NCBI GenBank assembly: GCA_963669155.1
Contig: OZ022579.1
Span: forward strand, 23,879,770-23,943,769
Direction of reading: 5' to 3'
From: Arbacia lixula
Taxonomy: Eukaryota; Echinodermata; Echinoidea; Arbacioida; Arbaciidae
Length of the DNA: 64,000 nt
Shown here: in pieces, positions 1 to 10,900 of the stretch
Numbering within the stretch: the first letter of the stretch is position 1
How the letters are laid out: every line of letters begins with the position of its first letter
Notes under the pieces: model-generated
Seen by the model: the letters and a program-made list of their open reading frames with translations, nothing else
Told to the model about the DNA's origin: nothing
Databases searched by the model: none
Position numbers and translations under genes: made by a program

Positions 1-711
1 CAGCCTGTTTAATGGAATAAAAGAGATTATGTGTGTCTGTTATCTGGGCAAACAGATTGTATAACTTTGGTTCAAATTTCAGTCCATACCTACACCCAGG
101 CCGTAGATTTGAGCTCTTCTCGAGAATATGGACCGCGGCTCGTACGATAGATCGTTAATTTGTATCACAAAGTAGTTGCGATAGCAATCGATCATATGAG
201 TTGTAATTGGTACTGATCGGAATGTGTCGTGTGGATCTATCGTAACTATTATAATGGAATGCAAAGTCGCGTCCTACTGCAATTGTCTCTTTGTGGAACG
301 GGGCTGTAATTTAATAGGTTGTGGACAACAAGTAAATGAGTTAAGTGTACTTGATTTTACCACGTACATGACGTACTAGTTGTTTTCTTGATCTCGTACC
401 GCTTGCTCTTTTGGACAATGAAACGATACACACACAGGTTCTTTCGTGTAGCTAGGGAGACATCCTTCAGGGCGGGTATTCTGAACAAAACTTTAGTAAA
501 AAAAAAAAAACTGCGCCAGTCGATCGGCCTTTCACAATTTGAGATCTTTGAACGGCAAAACTTTAGACGAAAATTGGTTCAGAATAATACCGCAAGTGTG
601 ATTAACTTCATTACTTGCAAGTCACTGATTTAACTCTTTTCAAACTTGTATGTACGACTTTCATTTGCATGATAATTGTTATGTAAATCATATTTTGTGT
701 GTAACTTTCAG
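1..711. other. Upstream region of the EF-hand gene, no gene seen
   Basis: I see no convincing coding exon on either strand. The short open frames have no recognisable domain. A pyrimidine-rich stretch ending in TTTCAG lies at about 702-711, just before the AACAAAATGG start context, so a 5' untranslated exon may end upstream and splice here. There is no clear TATA box. Confidence 0.4.
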
Positions 712-717
712 AACAAA

Positions 718-944
718 ATGGCGCGCTATATCATCTCGGCATTGTGTCTGGTTCAGCTGATGGTCTGCGCATGCGCCTGCTCCTCTGGGGGCGGGTCTAG
801 CGGAGGGGGAGGATCGAGCAACAATTGGAATCTCCCCCGCTCGAACTCAGGCAGACCTTTTGGCGTGGACATCAATGAAAATACCGAGGCTTATCCCGAT
901 TACAACCGCGATTTCGGCACTTTCGGCGTCGGCGTGGAACATCG
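718..944 (+). CDS. EF-hand gene, coding exon 1
   Basis: Encodes residues 1-75 plus two bases of codon 76: signal peptide, Ser/Gly stretch and an Asn/Asp-rich segment. The donor is ATCG|GTAAGC. Confidence 0.75.
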
Positions 945-2843
945 GTAAGCAGACAAATAAAACATGGAAGAAAAAACAACTTCAAAGAAAAGATGATAAG
1001 ATTAATACGATTAGTTAAGATAAAAGGGCAAATCAAGAACGAAATTATAAAGAATGTTTTCATTACCGAATCACATATTATATTTAGGTATTTGTACACA
1101 GGATAGTGTTATTGCAATGTCTATACCATTAACAAAAATCCTCATGACTAACCAATATTGTGAAGAAAAAGAAAAGGAAAAATGATAAAGAAGCTTGTAG
1201 CCAGGAATTCATTATAATGCAATATAGACACAAGAGGGTGGTTTCAAAGAACCGTATCAGTGCAAATTTGTCTCAGCTAAGATAGTTGATATTTTGAACA
1301 TCAACTTAAGTTAAAGGAAAAAAAAACATTTTACAAAGAAATTTTAGGCATACACCCAGTAGTAAGGATAGCGTGCTCCACCCTGTAAATGAACGAAAAA
1401 ACAAGTCAGACAAAAATCTTGGAAGCAGACGGGATTTGAACCTGCAATCTTCTGCTTACCGGGCAGAGACTCAACCACGCAAGCTATTTCTAGTTCACGG
1501 GTCAAGACACGACAACATGAAAACAAATACCGAAAGAGTCTCATTTCATCTGACTCATTAATATTCATGAGTAGTCCGCCGTAGGGACAATTCGGCTAGA
1601 TTTTAGTGAAAGGGCTTTCTGGGGTAATTTCAATTTACAAAGAAATTTTAGGCATACACCAATTAGTATGGATAGCGTGCTCCATCCTGTAAATGAACGA
1701 AAAGCAAGTCAGATAAAAATCTTGGAACCAGACGGGATTTGAAATCTAGCCGAATTGTCCTTACAACTGGGTGTATGCCTAAAATTTCTTTGTAAATCAA
1801 AATCACCCCAGAAAGCCCTTTCACTAAAATCTACCCGAATTGTCCCTACGACGGACTACTCATGAATATTAATGAGTGAGATAAAATGAGACTCTTTCGG
1901 TATTTGTTTCCATGTCGTCGTGTCTTGACCCGTGAACTAGAAATAGCTTGCGTGGTTATGTCGCTGCCCAAGATTTTTGTCTGACTTGTCTTTCGTTAAT
2001 TTACAGGATGGTGCACGCTATCCTTACTACTTGGCTTATGCCTAACATTTCTTTGTAAATTGAAATTACCCCAGAAAGCCCTTTCACTAAAAAAAAAAAG
2101 CATGTTCACAAATTGCGCCAATCCCAGTTATGATAGTAATTAACGGTAGTTCCTTTTCCGGAAACCATCCACCTACACTTCATGCCAGGAGATATCATAT
2201 GTAATTATATACATATATTATATATAATTCCCCCTCCCCTCCCCTCGCCCCTCCCCTCGTCCCTCCCCTCGTCCAGGCCCTCTGACGGAGTGAGTGTGAA
2301 CGGCCACGTAGGAGCAGACTTGGGCGGAAACCCAGCAGCCGCAGTCGGCGTCACGATCAGGTAAGTTTGCACTCCTTCTGTACCATGTCAAATATCACTG
2401 TATAGGCATGATAGTATGTATGTATTTCTGATGCACATGTGTGGCAGTAGCGCATGAAATGTTGACTCCTTCTGCTCATGTCATGTCAATAATTGTTCTC
2501 GGCTAAACAATGTTCGTATTATAATGGTGCAGAGACGAGAGAGTGACAAACGAAGGGTTGTGGAAAATATTTGATTATCAAGGAAAGCATTTCGTTTTAA
2601 ATAAGATGGGTATACATCACATATTTCATTTGCATATTTATTTAAATTTCCTCATATTTGTGGAGGTTGGGTGGCACAGAAGCATTCATGTCGAGATGAT
2701 AAGAACCCCGTGTATGTAAATGAGCTTATATTGTTGTTAAATATGTATATTTGCTTATTTGATAAATCGCCTTTTGCAAGAAAACCCTACGTGTTCCAGT
2801 GTTTAAGTGTGTGTGTGTGGGGGGGGGGGGGGGGGGTGTATGT

Positions 2844-2902
<59 letters not shown>

Positions 2903-3484
2903 TGTGTGTGTGTATGTGTGTGTGTGTGTGTGTGTTAGTGATTTAATGTATGTTTGTACAGGGTGTCCGCCTACGTCGATCGATTTGACGAATGTTAAAT
3001 ATTTTCATATCGTCCAATCGTTCTCATTCTAAATCGTGTATGTCGCCCTCTTGTGCTACTTAGGTTCAAACGGAGCATTGAGAACGCGACCGCAGACACG
3101 ATCCACCGAGAGCTGTTCAGCGTGCTGGACTCGAACAAGGACGGCCAACTCGATGTCGCGGAATGGAGCGGGGAGGGCGGCAAAGTCTTGTCCTTCGCAT
3201 CCCTGATCGTGGATCACGACCTAGATAGTAAGTCTTCTATGCCGACACCTACTTATTTCATTTTTCAACAAATGCGTCAGGAAATGTTATCATAATATGT
3301 AATTTGAGAACTTTCATTATTGAACAGTTATGACATGTTCATCCTAGCCTATATCATAATTTATATATGTAGCATGTGGCGTAATGTGTCTTCTACTTTT
3401 CTCTCCCTCTGTTTCCATCCCTTCTCTCAATTTTATTTCCATCACTTTATGTCATATTATCCTCCCTCTATATCTCTTTCTACT

Positions 3485-3565
<81 letters not shown>

Positions 3566-3776
3566 CTCTGTTTCCCTTTTCCCTCCACTGCATTTCATGA
3601 TCTCGCCATCCCTTCGCACTTACCTTAACCAACTCAACCCCGTCCCTACACACCCGACCCACACAGAGAATGAGAAGATCTCTCTGGCCGAGTTTCAGCA
3701 AACCCGGATCCAGCCCGGTCTGAGAATGATCCTGGATCGTCTAGACTCCTTCCTGGGCAAAGATCATGAAGAATAA
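718..3776 (+). CDS. Secreted two-EF-hand protein (four coding exons)
   Basis: Joined exons 718-944, 2277-2360, 3064-3227 and 3667-3776 give 585 bases and a 194-residue protein; every boundary is GT-AG and the frame is kept. Residues 1 to about 20 look like a signal peptide with a hydrophobic core (IISALCLVQLMVCACA), followed by a Ser/Gly-rich linker. Two calcium loops are visible: 126-137 (DSNKDGQLDVAE) and 156-167 (DLDKNEKISLAE). Both have acidic or Asn residues at positions 1, 3 and 5, Ile or Leu at 8 and Glu at 12. The second has Glu in place of the usual Gly at position 6 and is split by intron 3. The likely role is an extracellular or secretory-pathway calcium-binding protein. I chose the start at 718 because it directly precedes the signal peptide and has A at -3 and G at +4; an in-frame ATG at 676 lies before a likely splice acceptor. 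I do not recognise the family. Confidence 0.72.
1331..2093. repeat. Cluster of a tRNA-derived SINE-like family, two orientations
   Basis: This lies in intron 1 of the EF-hand gene. A first copy on the plus strand (1331-1633) begins TTACAAAGAAATTTTAGGCA and ends in a segment whose reverse complement reads GAAAGCCCTTTCACTA. A second, shortened copy starts at 1634. From about 1745 the same sequence runs on the minus strand to 2093. In the first copy, the minus strand of 1432-1442 reads GGTTCAAATCC, a good pol III B box. About 40 bases upstream on that strand (about 1471-1485) is TAGCTTGCGTGGTTGAG, which resembles an A box. This makes a tRNA-derived SINE likely. The minus-strand copy has lost most of the tRNA-like part. 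Confidence 0.6.
1432..1488 (-). promoter_or_regulatory. tRNA-like A and B boxes of the SINE-like repeat
   Basis: On the minus strand, an A-box-like TAGCTTGCGTGG is followed by a B box GGTTCAAATCC, with internal-promoter spacing like that of a tRNA. The fold has decayed, so I do not call it a functional tRNA. Confidence 0.5.
2277..2360 (+). CDS. EF-hand gene, coding exon 2
   Basis: 84 bases, phase 2 at both ends, acceptor GTCCAG and donor CAG|GTAAGT. It encodes a Gly/Ala/Val-rich linker (residues 76-104) with no domain. It is supported by frame continuity with the EF-hand exons and strong splice sites. Confidence 0.6.
2806..2938. repeat. G-tract and (GT)n microsatellite
   Basis: In intron 2 (2361-3063) of the EF-hand gene: about 17 G residues at 2820-2836, followed by about 100 bases of nearly pure GT. 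The Cys-Val open frames across it are artefacts of the repeat. Confidence 0.95.
3064..3227 (+). CDS. EF-hand gene, coding exon 3
   Basis: Acceptor CTACTTAG, donor GATA|GTAAGT. It encodes residues 104-158, including the complete first calcium loop and the first part of the second. Clear codon structure and GC-rich composition set it apart from the flanking AT-rich introns. Confidence 0.8.
3490..3560. repeat. (CT)n followed by (TA)n microsatellite
   Basis: About 40 bases of CT and then about 28 bases of TA, in intron 3 (3228-3666) of the EF-hand gene. Confidence 0.95.
3667..3776 (+). CDS. EF-hand gene, coding exon 4
   Basis: The acceptor is CACACAG. It completes the second calcium loop (NEKISLAEF), adds an amphipathic C-terminal helix and ends at TAA 3774-3776. 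An alternative acceptor two bases later would create an early stop, so the one used is well constrained. Confidence 0.78.
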
Positions 3777-4255
3777 ACGAAACGGCTCTTCTAAATGGAC
3801 GCCTTTACTCGATTCAAACGAGAACATAGATGTTCAGTAGTTGCACAATAATCAGAGCAGAACATCGGTTTTGCTAACCCAGCGTGATCGTGGATGTCTA
3901 GGAGAAATTCGACAAAACTTTAAAGAAGTTGTGATTTTAATCATTTGTCCATACGTGACGTAGACACGTCACTTTTCACTTATTCATAGACACGTCACTT
4001 TTCATACACACGACGATGTCAAATAGTGTCACGTGTTCATAGAGTTAATAGACGGAGAAAGATTGTGGTGATATTGATTATGATTATGATTTTTTTTAAA
4101 TTCTGCCAAAATCTGACACTAACATCGCTTTTCTGCACTTTGTAACCCTTCGCCAGACCAAATGTTGGCCTATGTTTTTTATGTGAATTATTTGTGCAAA
4201 AATGCATGAATGAAACATAAAGGGTAATGACTATAGAGTTAACGTCAAGTGAACA

Positions 4256-4261
4256 AATAAA
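4256..4261 (+). terminator. Candidate poly(A) signal of the EF-hand gene
   Basis: AATAAA 480 bases after the stop codon. It is the first good match on the plus strand in an AT-rich 3' untranslated region. Confidence 0.4.
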
Positions 4262-4529
4262 TATAATTCCAATTAATTGAAATTGCTAGTTAGATTTCAA
4301 AACGAAACAATTTGGCTCTACGTAAATAAACACACTATGACAAACATTGTCTTCCTTCTTAGTTTTTTCCCATTAAAACAATACGCTCTGTTTTAAACGC
4401 TGTATCGTTTTGATGATAGAATTATTAAAAAAGATCTTATAAAAAAAATTATTGACATAATGATTGTTCAAGGTGTCAGGTATGAACGTGAAGAGAAAGG
4501 AGAGATACTTGATATATATATAGTTTTTT

Positions 4530-4714
4530 GCAAAGAAATTTTAGGCATACACCCAGTAGTAAGGAAAGCGTGCTCCATGCTGTAAATGAACGAAAAACAA
4601 GTCAGACAAAAATCTTGGAAACAGACGGGAGCACGCTATCCTTACTACTGGGTGTATGCCTTAAAATTTCTTTGCAAATTGAAATTACCCCAGAAAGCCC
4701 TTTCACTAAAATAA
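4530..4714. repeat. Hairpin copy of the 1.3-kb SINE-like family
   Basis: Left arm 4532-4578 (AAGAAATTTTAGGCATACAC and on to GCGTGCTCC) is repeated in reverse at about 4628-4674. It is followed by the same CAGAAAGCCCTTTCACTAAA tail seen at 1.6-2.1 kb. The tRNA-like centre is missing. The preceding 4280-4525 is AT-rich and featureless. Confidence 0.65.
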
Positions 4715-4796
4715 TTGATATTTGTTTCTGATATTTGTTTCTGTTTTTGATTATGCGTGGTTGTCTGTTTCTGATTGATTGGTTTGTTTGTTGAAT

Positions 4797-4863
4797 GATT
4801 GGTTGGTTGGTTGGTTGGTTGGTTGGTTGGTTGGTTGGTTGGTTGGTTGTTTGGTTGGTTGGT
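4797..4863. repeat. (GGTT)n microsatellite
   Basis: About 16 near-perfect tetranucleotide units with one interruption; a run of G follows at 4925-4942. Confidence 0.95.
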
Positions 4864-5084
4864 GTTTGTAGCAGAAAGGGGCAGAGATAGACATGATAGA
4901 GAGAGAGCGAGAAATGGTGGTGGGCGGGGGGGGGGGGGGGGGGAGTGGGGACAGGTGAAGAGACCAATATCACATATATGTACCTGGTTACCTTTTCTTC
5001 ACTTAGAGATAATAATCCATGACAACATAAATCATAATTGTGTAAATTATTCCTTGTGCGACTGTTTGAAATATGAACCAAAGA

Positions 5085-5265
5085 TGGGTTGAGAGAGTGG
5101 AAGAGTGAGAGAGAGGGGATCGTCGACAATATGCACACGATTTCGGCACTGGTCGACTGGTCGAGTGGAGGGGGGGGGGGGGGCTGGGTGAGTGAGTGTG
5201 TATGTTATTGGAGCGAACTTGGCGCAATGGGGCCCAAATTGTCAACAGCTAAATGTAGTTAGTGA
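5085..5265. repeat. Dispersed composite repeat with an embedded G tract
   Basis: GCACACGATTTCGGCACTGG (5132-5151), a G run at 5169-5183, and GCGAACTTGGCGCAATG through CAACAGCTAAATGTAG (5213-5256). The first part recurs inverted at about 29138-29165. The last part recurs inverted at about 27522-27575, again beside a C/G run. Confidence 0.55.
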
Positions 5266-5317
5266 TCCATTTCTGTCTAATGTACGTTATCGAGTTCAAA
5301 CGCAATAAGCTAAAACC

Positions 5318-5640
5318 TTAATTTTCTTTAAACATGTACTTACTTTTAAATTCATTTGACAGGAAGTAGTTACATGAACTGCCACTTTGAGCAAGGTTTA
5401 AATCTGGGTCTATGTCATTGACAAAATCAAAATCACTGGATAAGTCTTCCCCAACATCCACTTGCCCAGAGGCTGTAAAGAATGTATCATCTATTTCAGA
5501 GGTACCAGTGTTGCTATTGCTGCATACATAGTTATGGAATACATCATGAAATTCAGTGTCACTAATGGAATAAAATGGGAGTATCTGCTCATTATGTAAT
5601 TCTTCGAAGAAGAAAACAAATAGTGGCTAGTTGTATAGAG
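5318..5640 (-). pseudogene. Fragment of a non-LTR retrotransposon ORF
   Basis: The minus strand is open without a start Met from about 5640 to the TAA at 5318-5320. It reads an acidic, Asn/Ser-rich protein with segments such as LPFYSISDTEFHDVFHNY and DFVNDIDPDLNLAQSG, then CNYFLSNEFKSK. To my knowledge, acidic linkers of this style precede the endonuclease in CR1/L2-like ORF2 proteins. No catalytic motif is left. The assignment rests on style, not on a conserved domain. Confidence 0.35.
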
Positions 5641-5814
5641 CTAAAAATACGTATGTGACAAATTAGCAAGCTCAGTTGATAAGTTACCACTAATAAATTC
5701 AGGTAAATCATAGCCTATCCGATAGGCGTCGGGCTAATGGGCTAACTACTGACGGGCGAGGGCGAAGGGCGAAGCCCGTCCTCTCCCGTCATGAGTCATG
5801 TACCCCTAAAATAT

Positions 5815-5945
5815 CATCATCACCCCCCCCCCCTCCCCCCCCCCCTCCCCCGGGCTCAGCGACTTCTTGATGAAAAACATGTCCCCCCCCCCCCCCCCCC
5901 CCACCTTCGGGGAGCGATTTCCGCCCTTGGTTCTATGCCACATTT
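5815..5945. repeat. C-tract repeat, inverted relative to 36.9 kb
   Basis: Long C runs (about 5822-5850 and 5882-5902) flank a unique part whose complement includes GGGCGGAAATCGCTCCCCGA. The same unique sequence occurs on the plus strand at about 36914-36933, beside a G tract. Confidence 0.7.
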
Positions 5946-6129
5946 TGTGTTTCATTATTAAGAGCAAGTTTCTTGGTTGTGTTTTTAACACATATAGTTA
6001 ATATTATTTATTTTTAGAGTCTCACGCTTTTTATGCTAAAAAGTCAAGAATATGGATAGCTGTGATACTGCGACGCACCCAAGAGCAAGTAGCTTGATCG
6101 TGCCTATAACTTTGGCAGGTCGCAAGGTA

Positions 6130-7190
6130 ATTTTCCTCCGCAATCAAGTTATTAACTCACTCATACTATTAAGGGGTCTTAACCCAAGAACACAGATCTT
6201 TACCGAGCCCAAAATATTCTTAAGCTTTAAATAGAAGTCTGTGCGAAATACAGTCAAATGCCATTTCGAAATCTACTGCTACTAGAAATCCTGTTGGTTG
6301 ATACAATGATTGAAAAAAAATATGTCATCAATTAGCCGCACAGCCTCTCCAATATTGCAATCTTTAACATATCCAACCTGATCGTAATGAATGATGTCTC
6401 ATAACACCTCCTTAACTCTTCTGGCTATTACTTTTGATAATATTTTATAATCTACATTTAAGAGAGTTATCGGCCTATAATTTTTCGTGTCCAAAATATC
6501 TTTGCCTTCCTTCTCAATGAGTGTAACTACTCCTTGTCTTTGTGAATTAGATAACATTTTTTTGTCAAAGCCTTCATTCAAGGCCTCCACAATGAATTTA
6601 CCTAAAACTGGCCAAAACGTAAAATAGAACTCGGCAGTAAACCCATCATTACCAGGTGACTGATTCAATTTCATTTCTTTAACGGCTCGATAGCATTCTT
6701 GCAATGTTTCCTGGTCTCAACATGAATCTTTATTGTCTTTACCTAACTTGGCAGTTCATTCAAGAAGATGTGTTTTCAATATTCTCTGTCATTTCAACAT
6801 TTTAGCATGCATATAACTTGTCATAAAACTCCCTGATAGTCTTCAAAATCCCTTTGCCATCCCTTACTATTTTTTTTTCATTATAAATCTCCTTAATCAC
6901 AGTTTTCCTTTATTTGACTTCAGTAGGTGTTCAAAATATTGTGAATTTCTTTCTCCTGCTTTATACCATTCTGCTCGCGAACGGACTTTTAACCCTTGAC
7001 GGGAGTAATCGAACAATTTTTCCAATTCCTATTTTTTCACGTCAATTTCTTCCTGAATAGTATTATTCAAATTACTCGTCAATATACACGTACATGTATG
7101 TTCTAAATCTTTGATTTCTTTTTTTAACTTTTTCAATATGAGATCTTTTTCGAGATGTCGCGGCGTGGAAGAGCGCCACCTATTGGAGTA
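6130..7190 (-). pseudogene. L1/Tx1-type reverse transcriptase fragment, decayed
   Basis: Read on the minus strand, about 7000-6910 encodes AEWYKAGERNSQYFEHLLKS. Positions 6704-6399 encode 101 residues with SPGNDGFTAEFY and NYRPITLLNVDYKILSKVIA. After a stop, DQVGYVKDCNIGEAVRL and remnants of the AFDCISH block follow. These are the order and wording of RT blocks in L1/Tx1-clade elements. The YXDD catalytic block is not seen. Several frameshifts and stops make it a dead 5'- and 3'-truncated copy. It lies between the EF-hand gene and the transporter. Confidence 0.75.
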
Positions 7191-7700
7191 ATTGCACACT
7201 TTTTCCAAAGCAGCGAGAAAACTTTGTTGAACTCGACAATTCTATGTAATTATATATAAATGTAAAAAAAACAACAACTAGGTATTGTGTTCTAACATTC
7301 CTTTACATTAAAGTGAATATACTAAACCGGGGAGACAAAAAGTCTTCAAAAGGGTGATCATGAGCAATCTTCTTAACAATAGTCTTAAATTCTTGTATTG
7401 TTCATTTTACAAACTTGCTGAAAGTTATTTTGCCCTCAAATGATCCACATTTTGGAGTTTATTGATTAAATCACAAATCCTCAAAATGGTTCCGAACAAT
7501 GTGAGGATTCTCTACGAACAGACAGTGATCTTCAAGAAACACAGCAAATACTGGATTTAATGAGGGAGAGGAACCGCTGGAAAGAACTTGTCCAGGGAAC
7601 TATAGGGAATACTTCCCGACTTGATTGATTGATTGAGTGAGTGTATTATGGAAGAGTGCACAGGGATGGGGAGGTTATCATGTTTTTGCAGTTTGTTCAC
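7190..7700. other. Region upstream of the transporter start
   Basis: No gene or repeat recognised. A splice-acceptor-like tract ends TTCACGCAG at about 7695-7705, so the exon carrying the start codon may begin there, with the 5' untranslated exon further upstream. Confidence 0.3.
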
Positions 7701-7748
7701 GCAGTTTAAGAGCAGTACTGTTGTTGATACCATTGGCGCCTTCTCATC

Positions 7749-7959
7749 ATGCTGTCGTCGGCGTCGCTGCCGTGTTTGGGCGGGATGAACGCTGTCGTTA
7801 TCTGGACCGGCCTCGCGCTCTTCCTTCAGACCTGCCTCGTGCTGGGGGTCGTCAAGATGGTGGGTGTGCTCAGCGAGGAACTTGCGGACGAGCTCGGCAT
7901 GACGCCTACGGGGATGGGGGCAGTTCTCAGCCTATTCAGCGCCGCCGCGTTTAGCCCGG
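7749..7959 (+). CDS. SLC16-like gene, coding exon 1
   Basis: 70 codons plus one base. GC-rich; contains the first predicted membrane helix (VVIWTGLALFLQTCLVLGVV) and ELADELGMTPTGMGAVLSL. The donor is CCGG|GTAAGC. Confidence 0.72.
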
Positions 7960-10900
7960 GTAAGCTAGTTAGAGTATAGTCCATCTAGCAAGGGACTACA
8001 GTCAAACCATGGTTTTACCATAATATGTCTGTTCCAAATTAATTTTAATTTATTTCATGGTTTACAACGGATCCATGTTATAGTAAAACCATGGTTTAAC
8101 CATGGTTTCACCTTGGTTTCACCACGGCAAAGCCAATTTTAAGTAGGTGACATTCACTATTTCATGTTTAAACTTCAAATCAATATTGGTATGAATACTT
8201 TTATCTGGTTATGTGGAGGTTATCTTTTTAAAAGTACAACACTGTGGCACACGTGAATCATGATATACATTAGCATCTAAGTGTAAAATGTTTCGAAGTA
8301 GTAAACGTCCTGTGTATATATTAATGTACCACTTCGGTCATACAGCGATTGCTTGAAGTGATAGCAGGATTAGGATTAGACTGAATTGGGAGTCTTACAT
8401 GATTATTATACAAATAATGCACAGTTGTGAGTGCGTTTGGGGCTGTGCAGTGCACGGTAGGAGGGTGTTTACCGTGCGCTGCATCGCCTCAACGTCACGA
8501 ACGTTAAAACTGTGCATTATTTGTTATAAGACAGGTAGGAATTTAAAGGTTAGGTCTACCGGTACCTTGAAGATTTTGGAGGACATCCTATAAATAATAG
8601 TTTACACTACGTATTAAGAAATTAAATGGCAGCTTCCACGGACTGCTAATCTAAACACCAACGGAAACAGAAAAAAACAGTAGTTTCTATGATGCGACAC
8701 TCCAACATGAACGATGTTACACTTAGGCCTATAGAAGTCTTTTCAAACCATTAGGTCTCACTGGTTTCTATTAGTTTCTACTGGTCTCCATCGAATGGTT
8801 CAACCATGATTAAATAACCGTGTTTTTGTACCGTGGTAAAACCATGGTTTCATCCATGGTTCAATAGCCGTGGTTTTTCAACCATGGTAAAACCATGGTT
8901 GCATCATGGTTTTTTAGCAATGGTTATCCAATGGTTCAACCATGGCTTTGTTACCATGATTTTTGTACCGTGGTAAAACCATGGTTTGTAAGCGCGGTGT
9001 CTTAATCATGTTTTTTAACGATGGTTATTCTAAACTACAGTGGATTCTCAACGTTGGCAACTTCGTTGTTTAACGATGGGTTCTTAACCATGGTAAAGTA
9101 ACGATGGTTATTCAATGGTTTAACCATGGTTAAAAACATCGTTAAGAACCCAATGTTAAACCATGATATTGTCGCGGTTAAAAACTATGGTTTTTGAACC
9201 ATTTTAAAAAACATTGTATAACCATGGTTAAATAACAGTAGTTTTTCAACGTTGGAAAATACCGTTGTTTAACCAAGGTTTCTCAACCATAGTTTTTGTA
9301 ATCATTGTAATACGATGGTTTAACTATGATTTCATTACTATGGTTTTAGTACCATAGTTAAACCATGGTTTATTTATGGTTTTGTTAACTTGTTTCTTGA
9401 AATGCTGTAGAACTATAGTTTAACCATGGTTTTGAAACAGTGGTGTAATAACTGTGGTTTAACCACGGTTTAACCAGTTTTTAAACCATTATCTATTAAC
9501 AGTGTTAAAACCATGGTTAACCATGGTTATGTTGGTAAAACCATGGATACTCACGGTTGGATCCGGAAAACAGTCGATCCATTGTAAAACCATTGGTGAA
9601 CCATGGTATTACCATGGTTACGATGGTAAAACCATGATTTTTTTTTTACAAGGGGGCCTGGGTGTGTGAGAGCAAAAGAGGGAAAATGAGAGGTGGAGAT
9701 GGGGGATCAGTTTATACATGGTATCAGAGATTCTAGCAATATTCCTGGATTCACCCATCATCTTTTTGTTATTCTCTAAAAAAAAATATTATCCGCGCAG
9801 TGCATGCAGCCATGCAGCCAGCGCGCTGCTCTGCATGCTAAAATGGCGGCGGTATCGCCCACTGAACTATACCACTACGTAGTGGTATAGTTCAGTGGTG
9901 TCGCCCCATGGTGTACTACACTTTTTCTGTGTGCAAATACGCGAGAATAATCAGCCTTGAACTTCAGTTAGGATTTCTTCAATATATCAATATATCAATA
10001 TATATAATATATAATATATCAATAATATATCAATAAATATGTGTAAGTCGAAAGCCATATTGGGCTAATGCATTTGTACACAAACAAGGTCGTTATTGTA
10101 AATGTGCAGCCAAATGGTAATCTATTTTATCTCAAGGCCTATTGTATACTAAGGCCTATTGTATCTCAAGGCCTATCATATTTGTGGCCATCTGTGTTGG
10201 TGCTATTGTAAACCATTCTTTGATGCTTGATTGTACTTGATTCTACTTGATTCTAAAACTTTAAAAAAGGACTTAGTCATAATGGTTTTCATTCATTTGC
10301 TATCTGTGACTGCAAGTCTTAACCTTTTGCTCTCTTCTTGTACATGTAGTATGTACTTGTAACCTAGACTGTACGTGCACATCTGTATATCAATAAATAT
10401 GTGCACAAGTTTACATGAAATGTGCTTTCAAGGTGTAAATGGAAAGTATGTTGGGAAAAGACTCAAAGAGTATTGTATTATCCCACAGATTCATGTTCAT
10501 GTACCTTTCAAGTACAATTAGTAGAATGTGGAGACATCCACCCTAATCCAGGCCCTTCTACTGTTAATGCATAGTCTTTAACACTGAAAACAGTACACTA
10601 TTAAACAAGGTTAGATGTGATATCAATACGCTGTATAGTCTCAACTCGCAAAAGTTTGGAATACCGGTAACTTTAGGCACGGACTGGTGCAATGAGGTAT
10701 TGGTATATAAAAAGGGCTGCAAATACCTTTGCCCCAAAATTATGAGTATCAGCCGAACCTTGTAAGCTACGGCACATATCATGCATATACACAAATATAT
10801 ACACTTTTAATATCATTTTGGCATGTTACATTCATTAAAACTAACAACTTACATGTATGTAGTACAGTGCAATACAGTTAATCAAGTAGACTTCAAATTT

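Noticed and set aside
1430-1495. Functional tRNA gene
   Set aside because: A and B boxes are present, but the acceptor and anticodon stems do not pair well; it is part of a repeated SINE-like element.
2671-3032. Cys/Val-rich open frames
   Set aside because: They run through a (GT)n microsatellite and have no codon structure outside it.
4602-5138. 178-residue minus-strand frame
   Set aside because: Made by the (GGTT)n repeat and a C tract (Asn-Gln-Pro-Thr runs).
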